NCBI GenBank assembly: GCA_004011035.1
Contig: CP025734.1
Coordinates: forward strand, 434,001-498,000
Source: Bdellovibrio sp. qaytius
Lineage (GTDB): Bacteria; Bdellovibrionota; Bdellovibrionia; Bdellovibrionales; Bdellovibrionaceae
DNA: 64,000 bases
Reading direction: 5' to 3'
The position numbers and the translations under genes were made by a program. Position 1 is the first letter of the stretch. Each line of letters opens with the position of its first letter. This document shows, piece after piece, positions 1-8,770 of this stretch. Under the pieces are notes generated by a model. The model was not told where the DNA came from. It worked only from the letters and a program-made list of their open reading frames with translations, and ran no database searches.

Positions 1-220
1 TGGCTGTTCCCATTTTAGAAATAATTTTTAATTGAACGATACCATTAGCTTTTTGAAAAGCAGAGTCTGCTAAAAGACCACCAAGGATATTCGAATTTTG
101 AACGTCATTCGATTCTAGATATGAAGAAGGAGCGCTAGATTGTGGCGCACATGATGTGAATAACACAGAAGCCGTAATAGCTAGAACTGCAGTAACTTGT
201 TTCATCATTTCTTTTTTCAT
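1..220 (-). CDS. Trypsin-like serine protease lipoprotein, N-terminal part (runs off left edge)
   Basis: The reading frame starts at the ATG complementary to 218-220, behind a purine-rich ribosome site (AAGGGGGAATT), and stays open to base 1. It encodes a lipoprotein signal peptide with lipobox FTSC, then a mature start and an SNILGG motif that mark a chymotrypsin-fold (S1) zymogen junction. The first 73 residues closely match those of the complete protease at 500-1450, so the two are tandem paralogues on the same strand. The catalytic domain lies outside the window, so I cannot tell whether it is intact. Probable role: secreted, membrane-tethered protease. Confidence 0.85.
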   Translation of the reverse strand, partial: MKKEMMKQVTAVLAITASVLFTSCAPQSSAPSSYLESNDVQNSNILGGLLADSAFQKANGIVQLKIISKMGTA

Positions 221-250
221 AATTCCCCCTTGGAATTTCACCGAACCTGG

Positions 251-320
251 TATCCCCCCGGATGCCCCTCATCCTGACTAAGCTTTGCAGCTTTAGTCTT
301 AGAGGACCCAAATTCTGTAG
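251..320 (-). promoter_or_regulatory. 70-bp structured insertion in the protease leader
   Basis: The upstream regions of the two tandem protease genes align well (shared CAATAAAACCCAG and GGAACCAGAGTCACAACA). The copy before the first gene has about 70 extra bases here. Read on the minus strand, the insert forms a 9-bp hairpin with one bulged A (GACTAA-A-GCT, loop GCAA, AGC-TTAGTC), followed by GGATG-AGGGG-CATCC and a G-run, all inside the predicted 5' UTR. It could be a cis-acting RNA element, a small mobile palindrome or an attenuator. I do not recognise it as a known riboswitch. Confidence 0.4.
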
Positions 321-440
321 GGGCAATAAAACCCAGTTTGGAACCAGAGTCACAACATTAAACCTTATACCTTATATAAGGTTTGGTTATGCTGCCTAAG
401 CCGCTGCAATTAGTGGGGTTCATCCCAAATTTTGAACGAA

Positions 441-473
441 AAAAAATCCTTTCAGGTTATGAAAGGATTTTTT
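441..473 (-). terminator. Rho-independent terminator, bidirectional
   Basis: A perfect stem AATCCTTTCA / TGAAAGGATT with a 5-nt loop is flanked by A6 on one side and T-rich sequence on the other. It lies 27 bases beyond the stop of the protease gene at 500-1450 and would end its transcript. Confidence 0.85.
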
Positions 474-499
474 TTAAGAACCTAAATGTTCTGTTTTTC

Positions 500-1450
500 T
501 TACTTCTTATTGAAGTACGCTACAGCTTTAGTGATGAACTCTTGTTGGCCGAATACGCCAGTGTAGATAACACTTTCGTTACAGTTGCCTAATAGGTTAG
601 TTCCACGGCTAGTAACTCCAACTTGGATGTCTGTGCCGTTTTGTAATTGTAATAGAGCAGGCCCGCCTGAATCTCCGTGGCAAGCCCCTCTTAAATCTTT
701 TTGATCTAATGTGATTTCTTTTTCGTCAGATGTAATTTGAGTTACAACCATGTCAGAAACTTTTCTTAAAGTGCCAGAACCTTCGCTAGGTAATTCAACC
801 ACTTGAGGTTGTCCGTCTTTACCAAGGATAGGTTTGCCATTTTGATCTTTTTTATAGTCGCGGATAATCGGAGTCGTGATGCCGAAGCCAGCAAAAGTTA
901 ATTTTGAACCAACAAGTAACTGCTGAATAGTTTCAGCTGTTGGTAAAATAGCTACTTGAAAATCAGCAGGAGCTGCAGCTGATAATTTAACGATCGCGAT
1001 ATCATTCTGAACTGATTTATCATCGTCTTTAGGGTTTGCAACGTAAGCTGGGTTTGTGATCCAGTCTTTAGCTGAAATCGTAGTTGGTTTCACATCTGTT
1101 AAACCAAAAAGCACATCGACTTTATCTGATGATGTTTTGCTAGATACGCAGTGAGCAGCTGTTAAAACTAGATCACGAGTGATAAGGCTTCCTGTGCAGA
1201 TCGCTTCTGAAAGTGTAATTTGCTTACCTAAAAATTTAAGAACTTTTTTCACTCTTAATTGAACGATACCGTGAGATTTTTGGTAATTAGAGTCTGCTAA
1301 TTGACCACCAACTATATTTGAATTTTCAGTTTCGTTTGAGTTTAAATATGCAGAAGGGGTGCTTTGAGCTTGTGGCGCACATGATGTGAATAGGGCAGTT
1401 GCGGTTAAAGCCAATACTGCGGCAGCTTGTTTCATCGTTTCTTTTTTCAT
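500..1450 (-). CDS. Secreted trypsin-like serine protease (S1 family) lipoprotein
   Basis: The 316-residue product begins with a lipoprotein signal peptide; FTSC places the lipidated cysteine at residue 24. IVGG at 46-49 is the usual zymogen activation site of S1 proteases. The catalytic triad is visible: His100 in TAAHC, Asp150 in NDIAIVKL and Ser261 in GDSGGP. The family cleaves proteins outside the cytoplasm. The ribosome site is AGGGGGA, 5 bases before the ATG. It is a tandem paralogue of the partial gene at the left edge and shares its upstream sequence, but lacks the 70-bp structured leader insert. A clear terminator follows at 441-473. A role in digesting prey or host protein is inferred from the lineage. 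Confidence 0.92.
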   Translation of the reverse strand: MKKETMKQAAAVLALTATALFTSCAPQAQSTPSAYLNSNETENSNIVGGQLADSNYQKSHGIVQLRVKKVLKFLGKQITLSEAICTGSLITRDLVLTAAHCVSSKTSSDKVDVLFGLTDVKPTTISAKDWITNPAYVANPKDDDKSVQNDIAIVKLSAAAPADFQVAILPTAETIQQLLVGSKLTFAGFGITTPIIRDYKKDQNGKPILGKDGQPQVVELPSEGSGTLRKVSDMVVTQITSDEKEITLDQKDLRGACHGDSGGPALLQLQNGTDIQVGVTSRGTNLLGNCNESVIYTGVFGQQEFITKAVAYFNKK

Positions 1451-1569
1451 ATATTCCCCCTAGGAAAATTACCGAACTGGGCGCAATAAAACCCAGTATG
1501 GAACCAGAGTCACAACATAAAATGCTATAGGTGTTATAAGTTTTGCTTATACCACTTAGTTGAGCTCGC

Positions 1570-2505
1570 TCAAACCTTGTTGGCGGCGGCTACTAGAGCG
1601 GCTTTTATGCCCGGTTCTGCAGCAGCGTGGCCTGCATCTTGGATAATTTGCAAGCGAGCTTCGGGCCAAGCGATATGAAGATCCCAAGCGCTTCGTGCAG
1701 GGCAAACTACGTCGTAGCGGCCCTGAATAATATCACAGGGAATATACTTAATTTTTGCAATGTTTTCTAAAATCCAATTGTTAGTATTGAAGAAGGCATT
1801 GTTGATAAAGTAATGGCATTCAATGCGCGCAAATTGAAGGGCGTAAGTAGGGTCATCAAAATCATCAATGGCTTTTAAATCCACGAATAATTTTGAAGTG
1901 GCAGCTTCCCATTTGCTCCACACTTTGGCTGCGGCTAGGCGCACATCTGCGTTTTCGTGAGTTAAACGTTTGTAATAAGCTTTTACAAAATCATTTCGTT
2001 CTTCAATAGGAATATGATTGCGATAGCTTTCCCAAACATCAGGGTAAATTTCTGAAGCTCCATGTTGGTAGAACCAGTGAATTTCAGACGGGCGACATAA
2101 AAAGATTCCACGTAAAATTAAATGCTGAACTTTTTCTGGATGCGTGATCGCGTAAGTTAAGGCCAGTGTTGAACCCCAGCTTCCGCCGAAGACAACCCAT
2201 TTTTGAATACCTAAGTGTTGTCTGATTTTTTCGATATCAGAAACTAAATCCCAAGTTGTGTTTTCTTTGAGTTCAGCTGCTGGAGTGGATTTTCCAGAAC
2301 CGCGTTGATCAAATAAGATGATGCGAAATTTTTTGGGATCAAAAAATCTGCGATGATCTTCGTTAACACCGCCACCAGGGCCGCCGTGTAAAAATACGAC
2401 GGGAAGTCCTTCAGGATTACCGGCTTGTTCGACATACAAAGTGTGAATGTCTGAAACTTTGAACATTTCAGTCTTATAAGCTTCAGTTTCGGGATAAAAA
2501 CTCAT
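1570..2505 (-). CDS. pip: Proline iminopeptidase (alpha/beta hydrolase, S33)
   Basis: The 311-residue protein has the S33 signature set: HGGPGGG at 40-46 (oxyanion hole), DQRGSGKS at 66-73, nucleophile elbow GGSWGS with Ser109, Asp265 in GRYDVVCP and His293 in AGHAAAEPG. Length is normal for the family. The enzyme removes N-terminal proline from peptides and, lacking a signal peptide, should act in the cytoplasm in peptide recycling. Its ATG overlaps the TGA of the upstream gene by one base, so the two are probably translationally coupled. The close DNA-level fit to bacterial Pip makes the call firm. Confidence 0.93.
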   Translation of the reverse strand: MSFYPETEAYKTEMFKVSDIHTLYVEQAGNPEGLPVVFLHGGPGGGVNEDHRRFFDPKKFRIILFDQRGSGKSTPAAELKENTTWDLVSDIEKIRQHLGIQKWVVFGGSWGSTLALTYAITHPEKVQHLILRGIFLCRPSEIHWFYQHGASEIYPDVWESYRNHIPIEERNDFVKAYYKRLTHENADVRLAAAKVWSKWEAATSKLFVDLKAIDDFDDPTYALQFARIECHYFINNAFFNTNNWILENIAKIKYIPCDIIQGRYDVVCPARSAWDLHIAWPEARLQIIQDAGHAAAEPGIKAALVAAANKV

Positions 2506-3002
2506 CAGTGAAAACCTTTTTTAGCTAAAACAGTGACGGCAAATAAAACAAACACGATTAAAGCATATCTCATAGCGCTGTGTTTTGGATTTAAAGCCGA
2601 GTCTTGTTTTTTCATGATTTTAGATTTGTAATAATCGACCATTTGCACACCATGCGTAGGGCAGACGTTGACTGTATTTGAGCCGAAATCACAAACGGGG
2701 CAAAAAAGTTCGTTGTCTGCGATGTATTCACCGGCTTCGAGTGAAACGCCCATGTCATAAAGAAATTTTTTAATAAGAAAAAGTGATTCTTGATTTACTT
2801 CGATAAACATAAATTCACCCAACGGAGTTGTCGGGCTAAAGTGCCTTTCGCCATAACCTTTGCGGGCGATTTCATCTTGGTATTTTTTAGCAAGATCAGC
2901 ATCAATGTCGATTTTGTATTCGAGTTTTTGGCGATCAAGTTTTTCTTTGATCTCATTGATGAGTAATTCATTAAATGGTCCTAGGCGAGTTGTTTTCGTC
3001 AT
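2505..3002 (-). CDS. Hypothetical protein with zinc-ribbon-like cysteines and C-terminal membrane anchor
   Basis: I do not recognise a named family for this 165-residue protein. The first 95 residues are soluble and charged. Cys101, Cys104, Cys114 and His117 (CPVC and CPTH) are spaced like a small zinc knuckle. Residues 146-160 form one hydrophobic segment near the C-terminus, so it may be tail-anchored with the zinc-binding part in the cytoplasm. It is the first gene of a two-gene unit with pip, to which it is joined by a TGATG overlap. This suggests co-expression, not necessarily a shared pathway. Confidence 0.7.
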   Translation of the reverse strand: MTKTTRLGPFNELLINEIKEKLDRQKLEYKIDIDADLAKKYQDEIARKGYGERHFSPTTPLGEFMFIEVNQESLFLIKKFLYDMGVSLEAGEYIADNELFCPVCDFGSNTVNVCPTHGVQMVDYYKSKIMKKQDSALNPKHSAMRYALIVFVLFAVTVLAKKGFH

Positions 3003-3043
3003 GGTTTCCCCTTATTGCTATACTTAATTTACTAACAAATTTA

Positions 3044-4081
3044 CTAAACCTTAAAGGCCGCCGTTTTTTCAGCTAATGAGATAAAGCTTTTATTAAAAGC
3101 AACTTCATTACAGCGGGTGAATTCTTTAACACCAAATCCTTGATACTCCTGCGCAATCAGATAGTCATCAGTTAAAACTGACGCAAACATGCCAGGGTCA
3201 TCTGAATTTAAAGTGACAGGCACACCTGCATCGTAAAGTTTTTTAAGAGGATGCGATTCATAGCTAGAAAAAGCTTGCGTCAGGAAATTGCTGTGTGGAC
3301 AGACTTCTAACGGGATGTCTTTTTCGATAAGTAATTTCATCACATCGGGATGATGAATGGCTTGAATGCCGTGCCCGATACGCTCAGCCCCAAGAACTTG
3401 AATTGAATCTTTGATCCATTTGCCAGCGTCTGGAGATGGTGATTCACCTGAATGAACAGTGATATGAAGGCCCGCTTTTTTAGCGCGCGCAAAGTCTTTC
3501 GCAAATTTTAAAGGCTCAGAATTTGTTTCATCATCAGCTAAATCAAGAGCTAAAAATGTGTCTTTGTTTTCAATCGCAAAGTCAGTGACAGAAGAAACTT
3601 TTTCTAAGGGTAAAATTCTTTGCAAAATACAAATCAAACCCGTAGCAATTTGCATTTGTTTTTTTGCACGGGTTAATCCACGCACAAAAGCTTGATGAAT
3701 TTTTTCGTAAGATAATGAGCTGTGGCCATCGGCGATAAATGTCGGGGCGTAGCGCATTTCGCAAATTCTTACCCCATCATTGAATGCATCTTCGCAGGCT
3801 TCAAAAGCTAAACGTTCTAAGATTTCTTCAGAGGCTAAAACTTTTTGCGCGATTAAAAATTTAGATAAAACAGCATTCAGATCTTTCATCGGTTCAGTGA
3901 CTAAAAAGTGAGAACGTTGCTGCGCTGAGTTTTTCGGAATATCGATCTTTAAAGTTGTCGCAATTTCAAGCAATGTGCTCCATCTCATTGAGCAATCCAA
4001 ATGGCGGTGCAAGTCAATTTTCGGAAGTGAGCGGAGTTCTTGAATAGATAGTTTTGATGACATAAAAAAGGTGTATGACAC
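3044..4081 (-). CDS. add: Adenosine deaminase
   Basis: The product (about 345 residues) carries the adenosine/AMP deaminase metal site DLHRHLD (His25, His27), the HSGES and RIGHGI motifs and NSDDPGMF with its metal-binding aspartates. The reaction is adenosine to inosine plus ammonia, in purine salvage, which suits an organism that takes up nucleosides from prey. Start choice matters. A GTG at 4081 has a good ribosome site (AGAGG, 8 bases upstream), whereas the in-frame ATG at 4063 has none. With the GTG start the gene overlaps the divergent transketolase gene by 7 bp. If the ATG were used the protein would be 339 residues. Confidence 0.92.
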   Translation of the reverse strand: MSYTFFMSSKLSIQELRSLPKIDLHRHLDCSMRWSTLLEIATTLKIDIPKNSAQQRSHFLVTEPMKDLNAVLSKFLIAQKVLASEEILERLAFEACEDAFNDGVRICEMRYAPTFIADGHSSLSYEKIHQAFVRGLTRAKKQMQIATGLICILQRILPLEKVSSVTDFAIENKDTFLALDLADDETNSEPLKFAKDFARAKKAGLHITVHSGESPSPDAGKWIKDSIQVLGAERIGHGIQAIHHPDVMKLLIEKDIPLEVCPHSNFLTQAFSSYESHPLKKLYDAGVPVTLNSDDPGMFASVLTDDYLIAQEYQGFGVKEFTRCNEVAFNKSFISLAEKTAAFKV

Positions 4082-6105
4082 AAATTAAGCCTCTACAAGT
4101 CAAAACTCACTTAGCCAAACACTCTCAATCAAAACCGCAATTTTCTGTCGACGCAAAATTAGCTGACGGTAAAACTGTGGCGCTTGCTGATCCGAATGCA
4201 ACACGTGCCTTGGTTGCTTTAATGGACATGAACGCCGTTCTTGGCGGAGCTGCTTCACATTACGGTGGCCCTGCAGCGTTAGCCGAACTTTGGAGTGCGT
4301 TGCATGGTTATGTTTTCGCCGAAGCTGATAAGCAAAAACGCGAATGGTTTGATTTGTTTCATGTGATTAATGATGCTGGCCACTGCGAAAATGGTTTGTA
4401 TGCTTTAAAAGCAAATTACAAAATGGCTGGTCTTGATTTAAATTCTCTTAAAAAATTTCGTTCTATTGACTCAAATTTAACAGGCCACGGTGAAGCGCAT
4501 TTATTTCCTGAAGGCGTTTACATGTCGAACGGCCCGTTGGGTTCTGCGTTTCCGCAATCTCAAGGTTTAGCTTTAGCTGAAAAATTAGCAGGAACAAATC
4601 GCACAACGGTTTGTACTTTATCTGATGGCGCAGCGATGGAAGGCGAAGCGAAAGAAGCCTTAGCTGCTGTTGCGGGATTAGCTGCAAAAGGTAAATGTGC
4701 TCCGTTTGTTTTAATTATTTCTGATAACAATACAAAATTATCTGGTCGTATTGATGCTGATGCGTTTTCAATGAGTCCAACGTTTCAATCTTTAGAAGCC
4801 TTAGGTTGGAAAATGATTAAGTTAGATAAAGGTAATGATTTACAAGCTTGTTTAACAACGATCGAAGACGCTGTGGCGTTAGCACAGAAAAATCCAAATC
4901 AGCCTGTAGCTATCTGGGCTAAAACTGTCAAAGGGATCGGCACTAAAAAAACAGCTGAATCAGCAAGTGGTGGTCACGGGTTTCCATGTAAATCACCATC
5001 TGAATTACCAGCATTTATCGAAGAAATTTACACAGGTTCAACGGCTCCGGAAGTTTTTAAATCTTGGATTGCTGAATTAAACGAAACAGAAAAACAAATT
5101 AAAGCTAATGCTATACCTGATACGGGTGAAAAAATCCAAAAGGGTATCGCAAAAGCCATGATCAATTGTTTTAAAAAAGGTTTACCAGTTATTTCTGTAA
5201 CTTCTGATTTACCTGGTTCAACAGGCGTTGCTGATTTTAGAAAAGAATTTCCGGCAGCTTCAGTTGATGTGGGTGTGGCTGAAAGTAATATGGTTTCAAC
5301 AGCAGCTGGCTTATCAAAACAAGGTTATATTCCTGTCGTTGATACTTTCGCGCAGTTTGGTGTTACTAAAGGCGCGTTACCTATCACGATGGCGATGTTA
5401 TCAGAAGCTCCGTTACTGGGAGTTTTCTCGCACACGGGTTTTCAAGATGCGGCCGATGGAGCGTCTCACCAAGCTTTAAGTTATATGTCGATGTTAGCTA
5501 CGATTCCTGGTGTTGATTTATACAACTTATCAACAAGCGAAGAAGCTGAAGCGATCATGACTGAAGTGATCGAGACTTTTGCTAAAACTGTTGAAGCTGG
5601 CAAAACTCCGCACTCAAGTATTTTCTTTTTAGGTCGCGAGAATTTTCCAAAAACGTATTCGACTGAAAAAAATAAATTAACTTACAAAGCGGGCGAGCCA
5701 CAAGTTGTTCACCAACACATCGTTGGCGCAAAAAACGTGATGGTTGTGACTTCGGGTTCTTTAGTTGGCGAAGCGATTAAGGCCTCAGCTGAATTAGAGA
5801 AAAAAGGCGTAGGTTCAATCGTTGTTAATTTAAATTCTTTAAACAGATTAAATGTTTCAGCTCTTAAACCATTGGTTAAAAAATGTGAAGGTCGCATCGT
5901 CACTGTTGAAGATCATCAAGTGTTATTAGGTTTAGGATCATTCGTCAGTCATCAATTGGTTCAATCAGGTGAATTTATCACGATGAAATCTTTAGGTGTT
6001 CGTGGTGAGTTTGGACAATCTGCTTATAACGCGATCGATTTATATCGTAAACATGGTATGGACAGTTCAGCGATTGCAAAAGCGGCGACTGAATTACTGG
6101 GTTAA
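4075..6105 (+). CDS. tkt: Transketolase family thiamine-diphosphate enzyme
   Basis: The 676-residue length suits transketolase. The N-terminal ThDP domain has SDGAAMEGE at 183-191 and an asparagine pair at 218-219, matching the cofactor motif with Ser in place of the usual first Gly. The pyrimidine domain has VAESNM followed by AAGL, where the catalytic glutamate sits, then a typical C-terminal domain. Expected role: two-carbon transfer in the non-oxidative pentose phosphate pathway. N-terminal motifs differ somewhat from classical Tkt, so substrate range is uncertain. The ribosome site is weak (AAGG, 3 bases from ATG). The promoter must lie inside the divergent add gene. The stop overlaps the convergent lipoprotein gene by 4 bp. 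Confidence 0.85.
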   Translation: MTQIKPLQVKTHLAKHSQSKPQFSVDAKLADGKTVALADPNATRALVALMDMNAVLGGAASHYGGPAALAELWSALHGYVFAEADKQKREWFDLFHVINDAGHCENGLYALKANYKMAGLDLNSLKKFRSIDSNLTGHGEAHLFPEGVYMSNGPLGSAFPQSQGLALAEKLAGTNRTTVCTLSDGAAMEGEAKEALAAVAGLAAKGKCAPFVLIISDNNTKLSGRIDADAFSMSPTFQSLEALGWKMIKLDKGNDLQACLTTIEDAVALAQKNPNQPVAIWAKTVKGIGTKKTAESASGGHGFPCKSPSELPAFIEEIYTGSTAPEVFKSWIAELNETEKQIKANAIPDTGEKIQKGIAKAMINCFKKGLPVISVTSDLPGSTGVADFRKEFPAASVDVGVAESNMVSTAAGLSKQGYIPVVDTFAQFGVTKGALPITMAMLSEAPLLGVFSHTGFQDAADGASHQALSYMSMLATIPGVDLYNLSTSEEAEAIMTEVIETFAKTVEAGKTPHSSIFFLGRENFPKTYSTEKNKLTYKAGEPQVVHQHIVGAKNVMVVTSGSLVGEAIKASAELEKKGVGSIVVNLNSLNRLNVSALKPLVKKCEGRIVTVEDHQVLLGLGSFVSHQLVQSGEFITMKSLGVRGEFGQSAYNAIDLYRKHGMDSSAIAKAATELLG

Positions 6106-6470
6106 TTACTCCTAAAAAGTAGCGGGTAAGATACATCCGCTATAGCTCCTGCGTCTGGTTTAGGAAAAGTGGTTTTTGAAAGAACATTCAGAAGGCACTT
6201 TTCGACTTTTTTATTATTCAACGTCGTTGTCTGAATTTTTTCTTCTTCTACTTGGCCATCGCCATTAATCATCCATCGCAAGACGACTTTACCTTCTAGT
6301 TTCTTATTTTTTTTGATTTCAGCATCATAACACTCTTTGTATTGTGGAACATGGGTGCGCATTGCATTTCTAACAGCATCTTTGTCTATTCCTAGTTGAG
6401 ATTTGTTGGGAGCAGTTGAGGCGCAGCCGACAACGAATAAAGATATAATTAGTAAGACCGAAGATTTCAT
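6102..6470 (-). CDS. AgmX/PglI C-terminal-domain lipoprotein (TonB-like fold)
   Basis: This 122-residue protein has a lipoprotein signal (VVGC, Cys16) followed by one compact domain. The order of motifs (MRTHVPQYKECYD, LEGKVVLRW, GDGQV, VEKCLL, FPKPDAGAIADVSYPL) matches the AgmX/PglI C-terminal domain seen in myxobacteria and Bdellovibrio relatives. These domains resemble the TonB C-terminus and occur in envelope and motility proteins, but their biochemical role is not settled. A strong AAGGAG ribosome site lies 5 bases before the ATG. It follows the gene at 6482-7063 with an 11-bp gap, so the two form an operon. Its stop overlaps that of the convergent transketolase. Confidence 0.8.
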   Translation of the reverse strand: MKSSVLLIISLFVVGCASTAPNKSQLGIDKDAVRNAMRTHVPQYKECYDAEIKKNKKLEGKVVLRWMINGDGQVEEEKIQTTTLNNKKVEKCLLNVLSKTTFPKPDAGAIADVSYPLLFRSN

Positions 6471-6481
6471 AAGTTCTCCTT

Positions 6482-7063
6482 TTAGTTATTTAAAAAATAA
6501 GTACAGAAGCTGAGAATGTAATGACAGGTTTCATTTCGTTGGGCTTCTTGAATTTTTGAAATCATTGAATAAGCCGTTTGATAATCTCCAACAAACATTC
6601 GATCACTGGCGTAATTGATTAAAGCCTGTAGATCGATATTTCCTGAAGCCACCATTTCTACCGAAGCCGTTTCGACGGCGTTAAGTAAATCAGAATAACT
6701 CTCGTAACTAAAAACGGGGGGATTAATTTTTATTCCTGCATTTTTAAGGGCTGTGAAAAAAACATTTGAAATATAATCGTTGTCGGCGACGTGAACTTGA
6801 ACTTGGGGTTGATGACCTTGTTTTTTAAACCAATCAGCGCTTATGGCCGCTAAATTAATTAAGTGATTATCTATATTTTTTTTGAGTAAGTTTTTATTTT
6901 TTTCATCCACTTCGGTGATGGTGATAAATGTAGGTTCTTGGGGGCCGTTGACCAGAGATAGGGCAGTTTGAAGATGATCGGCTGTAGAAGTGAATTGGAT
7001 CTTTTTTAAAAAATCACGAACTGGAATGCCTGAAATGGGTTCGAATGAAGATATAAGGTTCAT
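6482..7063 (-). CDS. Hypothetical protein (193 residues)
   Basis: I do not recognise a family. The start at 7063 is chosen because AAGGA sits 5 bases upstream; an upstream in-frame start at 7090 has no such site. There is no signal peptide or membrane segment. The middle part (FITITEVDEKNKN to VQVHVADNDYISNVFF) has alternating strand and helix character, as in a Rossmann-like or ferredoxin-like domain. The C-terminal 60 residues look helical, perhaps a TPR-like repeat (ALINYASDRMFVGDYQTAY). It is the first gene of an operon with the AgmX/PglI-type lipoprotein. Confidence 0.65.
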   Translation of the reverse strand: MNLISSFEPISGIPVRDFLKKIQFTSTADHLQTALSLVNGPQEPTFITITEVDEKNKNLLKKNIDNHLINLAAISADWFKKQGHQPQVQVHVADNDYISNVFFTALKNAGIKINPPVFSYESYSDLLNAVETASVEMVASGNIDLQALINYASDRMFVGDYQTAYSMISKIQEAQRNETCHYILSFCTYFLNN

Positions 7064-7337
7064 AGATGTCCTTCTTAAACAAAAACTCAAATAGCTCTAC
7101 TTCAAATCCATAGCCAAAAAGCTTTGGTCTAAATGCAATTAAAGCCTCTTAGAATTTTAAAATTGAATTTTTTTCCAAATTTTTAGAAGCCTTCTAAATT
7201 ATAAGAAAGGTCTAGTCTCAGTCTGAATCGGGGCAGTCTGCCCTAGTATAAATATTCAAATTAATTTAATGCGACTTCACAATGGTGCAGCGCTTGCACC
7301 GAAATCTACTTCGTAAAATCAACAATTCGGAGGTCCT

Positions 7338-8717
7338 ATGATTTTTTTTAGAAAAACGATGCTTACACTTTCTTTTTTAATGCTCGCGGGATGCGCGACA
7401 AATTTAACACCGGTTGAATTTGCGGCTGATGCGGATCCAAATGCTGAGATTAGTCGCTTAGAACAAGACATGCATTCAGCGCGAACTGAACAAACAGACA
7501 TTGCTGCACCTAAATCTTTTAAAACGGCTGAAAAATATTTAGCGGATGCTCAAAAAAATCGTGCAAAAGAAAACTCAGCTCGTGATGTTTTAAAAGATGT
7601 TGGTTACGGGCGCGCCGCTTTAGACCAAGCTAAAAAAGCACAAGAGTTATCGGCTAAACAATATTCTGATGTGATGTTAGCCCGTGAAGCGGCTTTAGCA
7701 GCAGGGGCTTCGAGTTTTCAAGAACGTAGCTTAAAATCGGCGGATGCTGATTTCAGAGATGTTACGGCTGATTATGAAAGCCAAGCCATCAAACAATGGC
7801 AGAAAGGTAACACCATCGTTTCGTTTTCAGATATTTCGCAAAACAAACGCGATGCTTTGAAAAAAGAATATTCTGACGTTGAATTAGCGACGTTAAAAAG
7901 TAAACACTTAGGCCGTGCGCAAAGCATGATTGAAATGGCAGAAAAAAATTCAGCAGCTAGTTATGCTCCGAAATCTTTAAGCTTAGCTCGCACTAAATAT
8001 AAAGATGCTGAAACTGTTATTTCAAATAACCGTCAAGATGTGGGTGCCATTGAAATGGCCGCGCGTGAAGCGAATATGGAAGCTGAAAAATTGTTACGCG
8101 TAACAAACACAGCTCGTTCAGCGAAAGGTTTAAGTACAGAAGATATCGCTTTAGATATCGAAAATAAAAAAGAAGCTATATCAGAAGCTGAAATGACAGC
8201 TGAACAACGTGCTCAAATGATTAAAGAGCGTAACTCGCAATTAGCTGGTGCGCTGAATGAAAATCAAGAATTTCGCCGTAAAGCTGAATTTGAAGAAACA
8301 TTAGCAAAAGCCCAAAAAATGTTTCCGGAAAATGAAGCGGATGTGACTCGCCAAGGTGATAAAATTTTAATTCGTCTTAAATCAGGAACTTTTGTTTCTG
8401 GGCGCTCTGATGTAGGGCCTGCGGCTTATCCGGTGTTGGGAAAAGTAAAAGAACTTTTATCTGAAGTGAAAGCAAAAGACATTGTGATTGAAGGTCATAC
8501 AGATAAGACAGGTTCAAAAGAGGCAAATATGAAGCTGTCTAAAGCTCGTGCTGAGGCCGTTGCGACGTACTTAACAAATACGACTCAACTTACACCTGCT
8601 CAAATTAGCACTGAGGGTTTAGGTTTTGATCAACCATTAGCGCCGAATAGTACGAAAAAAGGGCGCGCACAAAATAGACGTGTAGATATCATTGTTACGC
8701 CTTCAGTAGTTCGTTAA
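7338..8717 (+). CDS. OmpA-family lipoprotein with helical N-terminal region
   Basis: The 459-residue product has a lipoprotein signal with lipobox LAGC (Cys19). Residues 35 to 320 are rich in Ala, Lys, Glu and Asp and predicted helical, with repeated KxAxxYxDA-like units resembling DUF4398-type coiled regions. The C-terminal 120 residues form an OmpA domain (IEGHTDKTGS, SKARAEAVATYL, GRAQNRRVDIIV) that binds peptidoglycan. It should sit in the outer membrane and tether it to murein through a long helical arm. An excellent GGAGG ribosome site lies 4 bases before the ATG. The 274-bp upstream gap must hold its promoter. A strong terminator follows. Confidence 0.9.
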   Translation: MIFFRKTMLTLSFLMLAGCATNLTPVEFAADADPNAEISRLEQDMHSARTEQTDIAAPKSFKTAEKYLADAQKNRAKENSARDVLKDVGYGRAALDQAKKAQELSAKQYSDVMLAREAALAAGASSFQERSLKSADADFRDVTADYESQAIKQWQKGNTIVSFSDISQNKRDALKKEYSDVELATLKSKHLGRAQSMIEMAEKNSAASYAPKSLSLARTKYKDAETVISNNRQDVGAIEMAAREANMEAEKLLRVTNTARSAKGLSTEDIALDIENKKEAISEAEMTAEQRAQMIKERNSQLAGALNENQEFRRKAEFEETLAKAQKMFPENEADVTRQGDKILIRLKSGTFVSGRSDVGPAAYPVLGKVKELLSEVKAKDIVIEGHTDKTGSKEANMKLSKARAEAVATYLTNTTQLTPAQISTEGLGFDQPLAPNSTKKGRAQNRRVDIIVTPSVVR

Positions 8718-8739
8718 TGCGTAAGTAAATTTTAGATTT

Positions 8740-8770
8740 AAAGGCCGTGGTGAAAGTGCGGCCTTTTTTT
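8740..8770 (+). terminator. Rho-independent terminator of the OmpA-family gene
   Basis: AAAGGCCG pairs with CGGCCTTT across an 11-nt loop and is followed by a T-run. It ends the + strand transcript and slightly overlaps the stop codon of the convergent pcnB gene. Confidence 0.88.

Noticed and set aside
251-320. c-di-GMP (GEMM-I) riboswitch
   Set aside because: A GCAAAGC heptamer is present, but the conserved second stem and flanking core bases are not, so it is only listed as an unknown structured insert.
7091-7337. tRNA or small RNA gene in the gap before the OmpA-family gene
   Set aside because: No cloverleaf, T-loop motif or strong hairpin was found; it is treated as promoter DNA.
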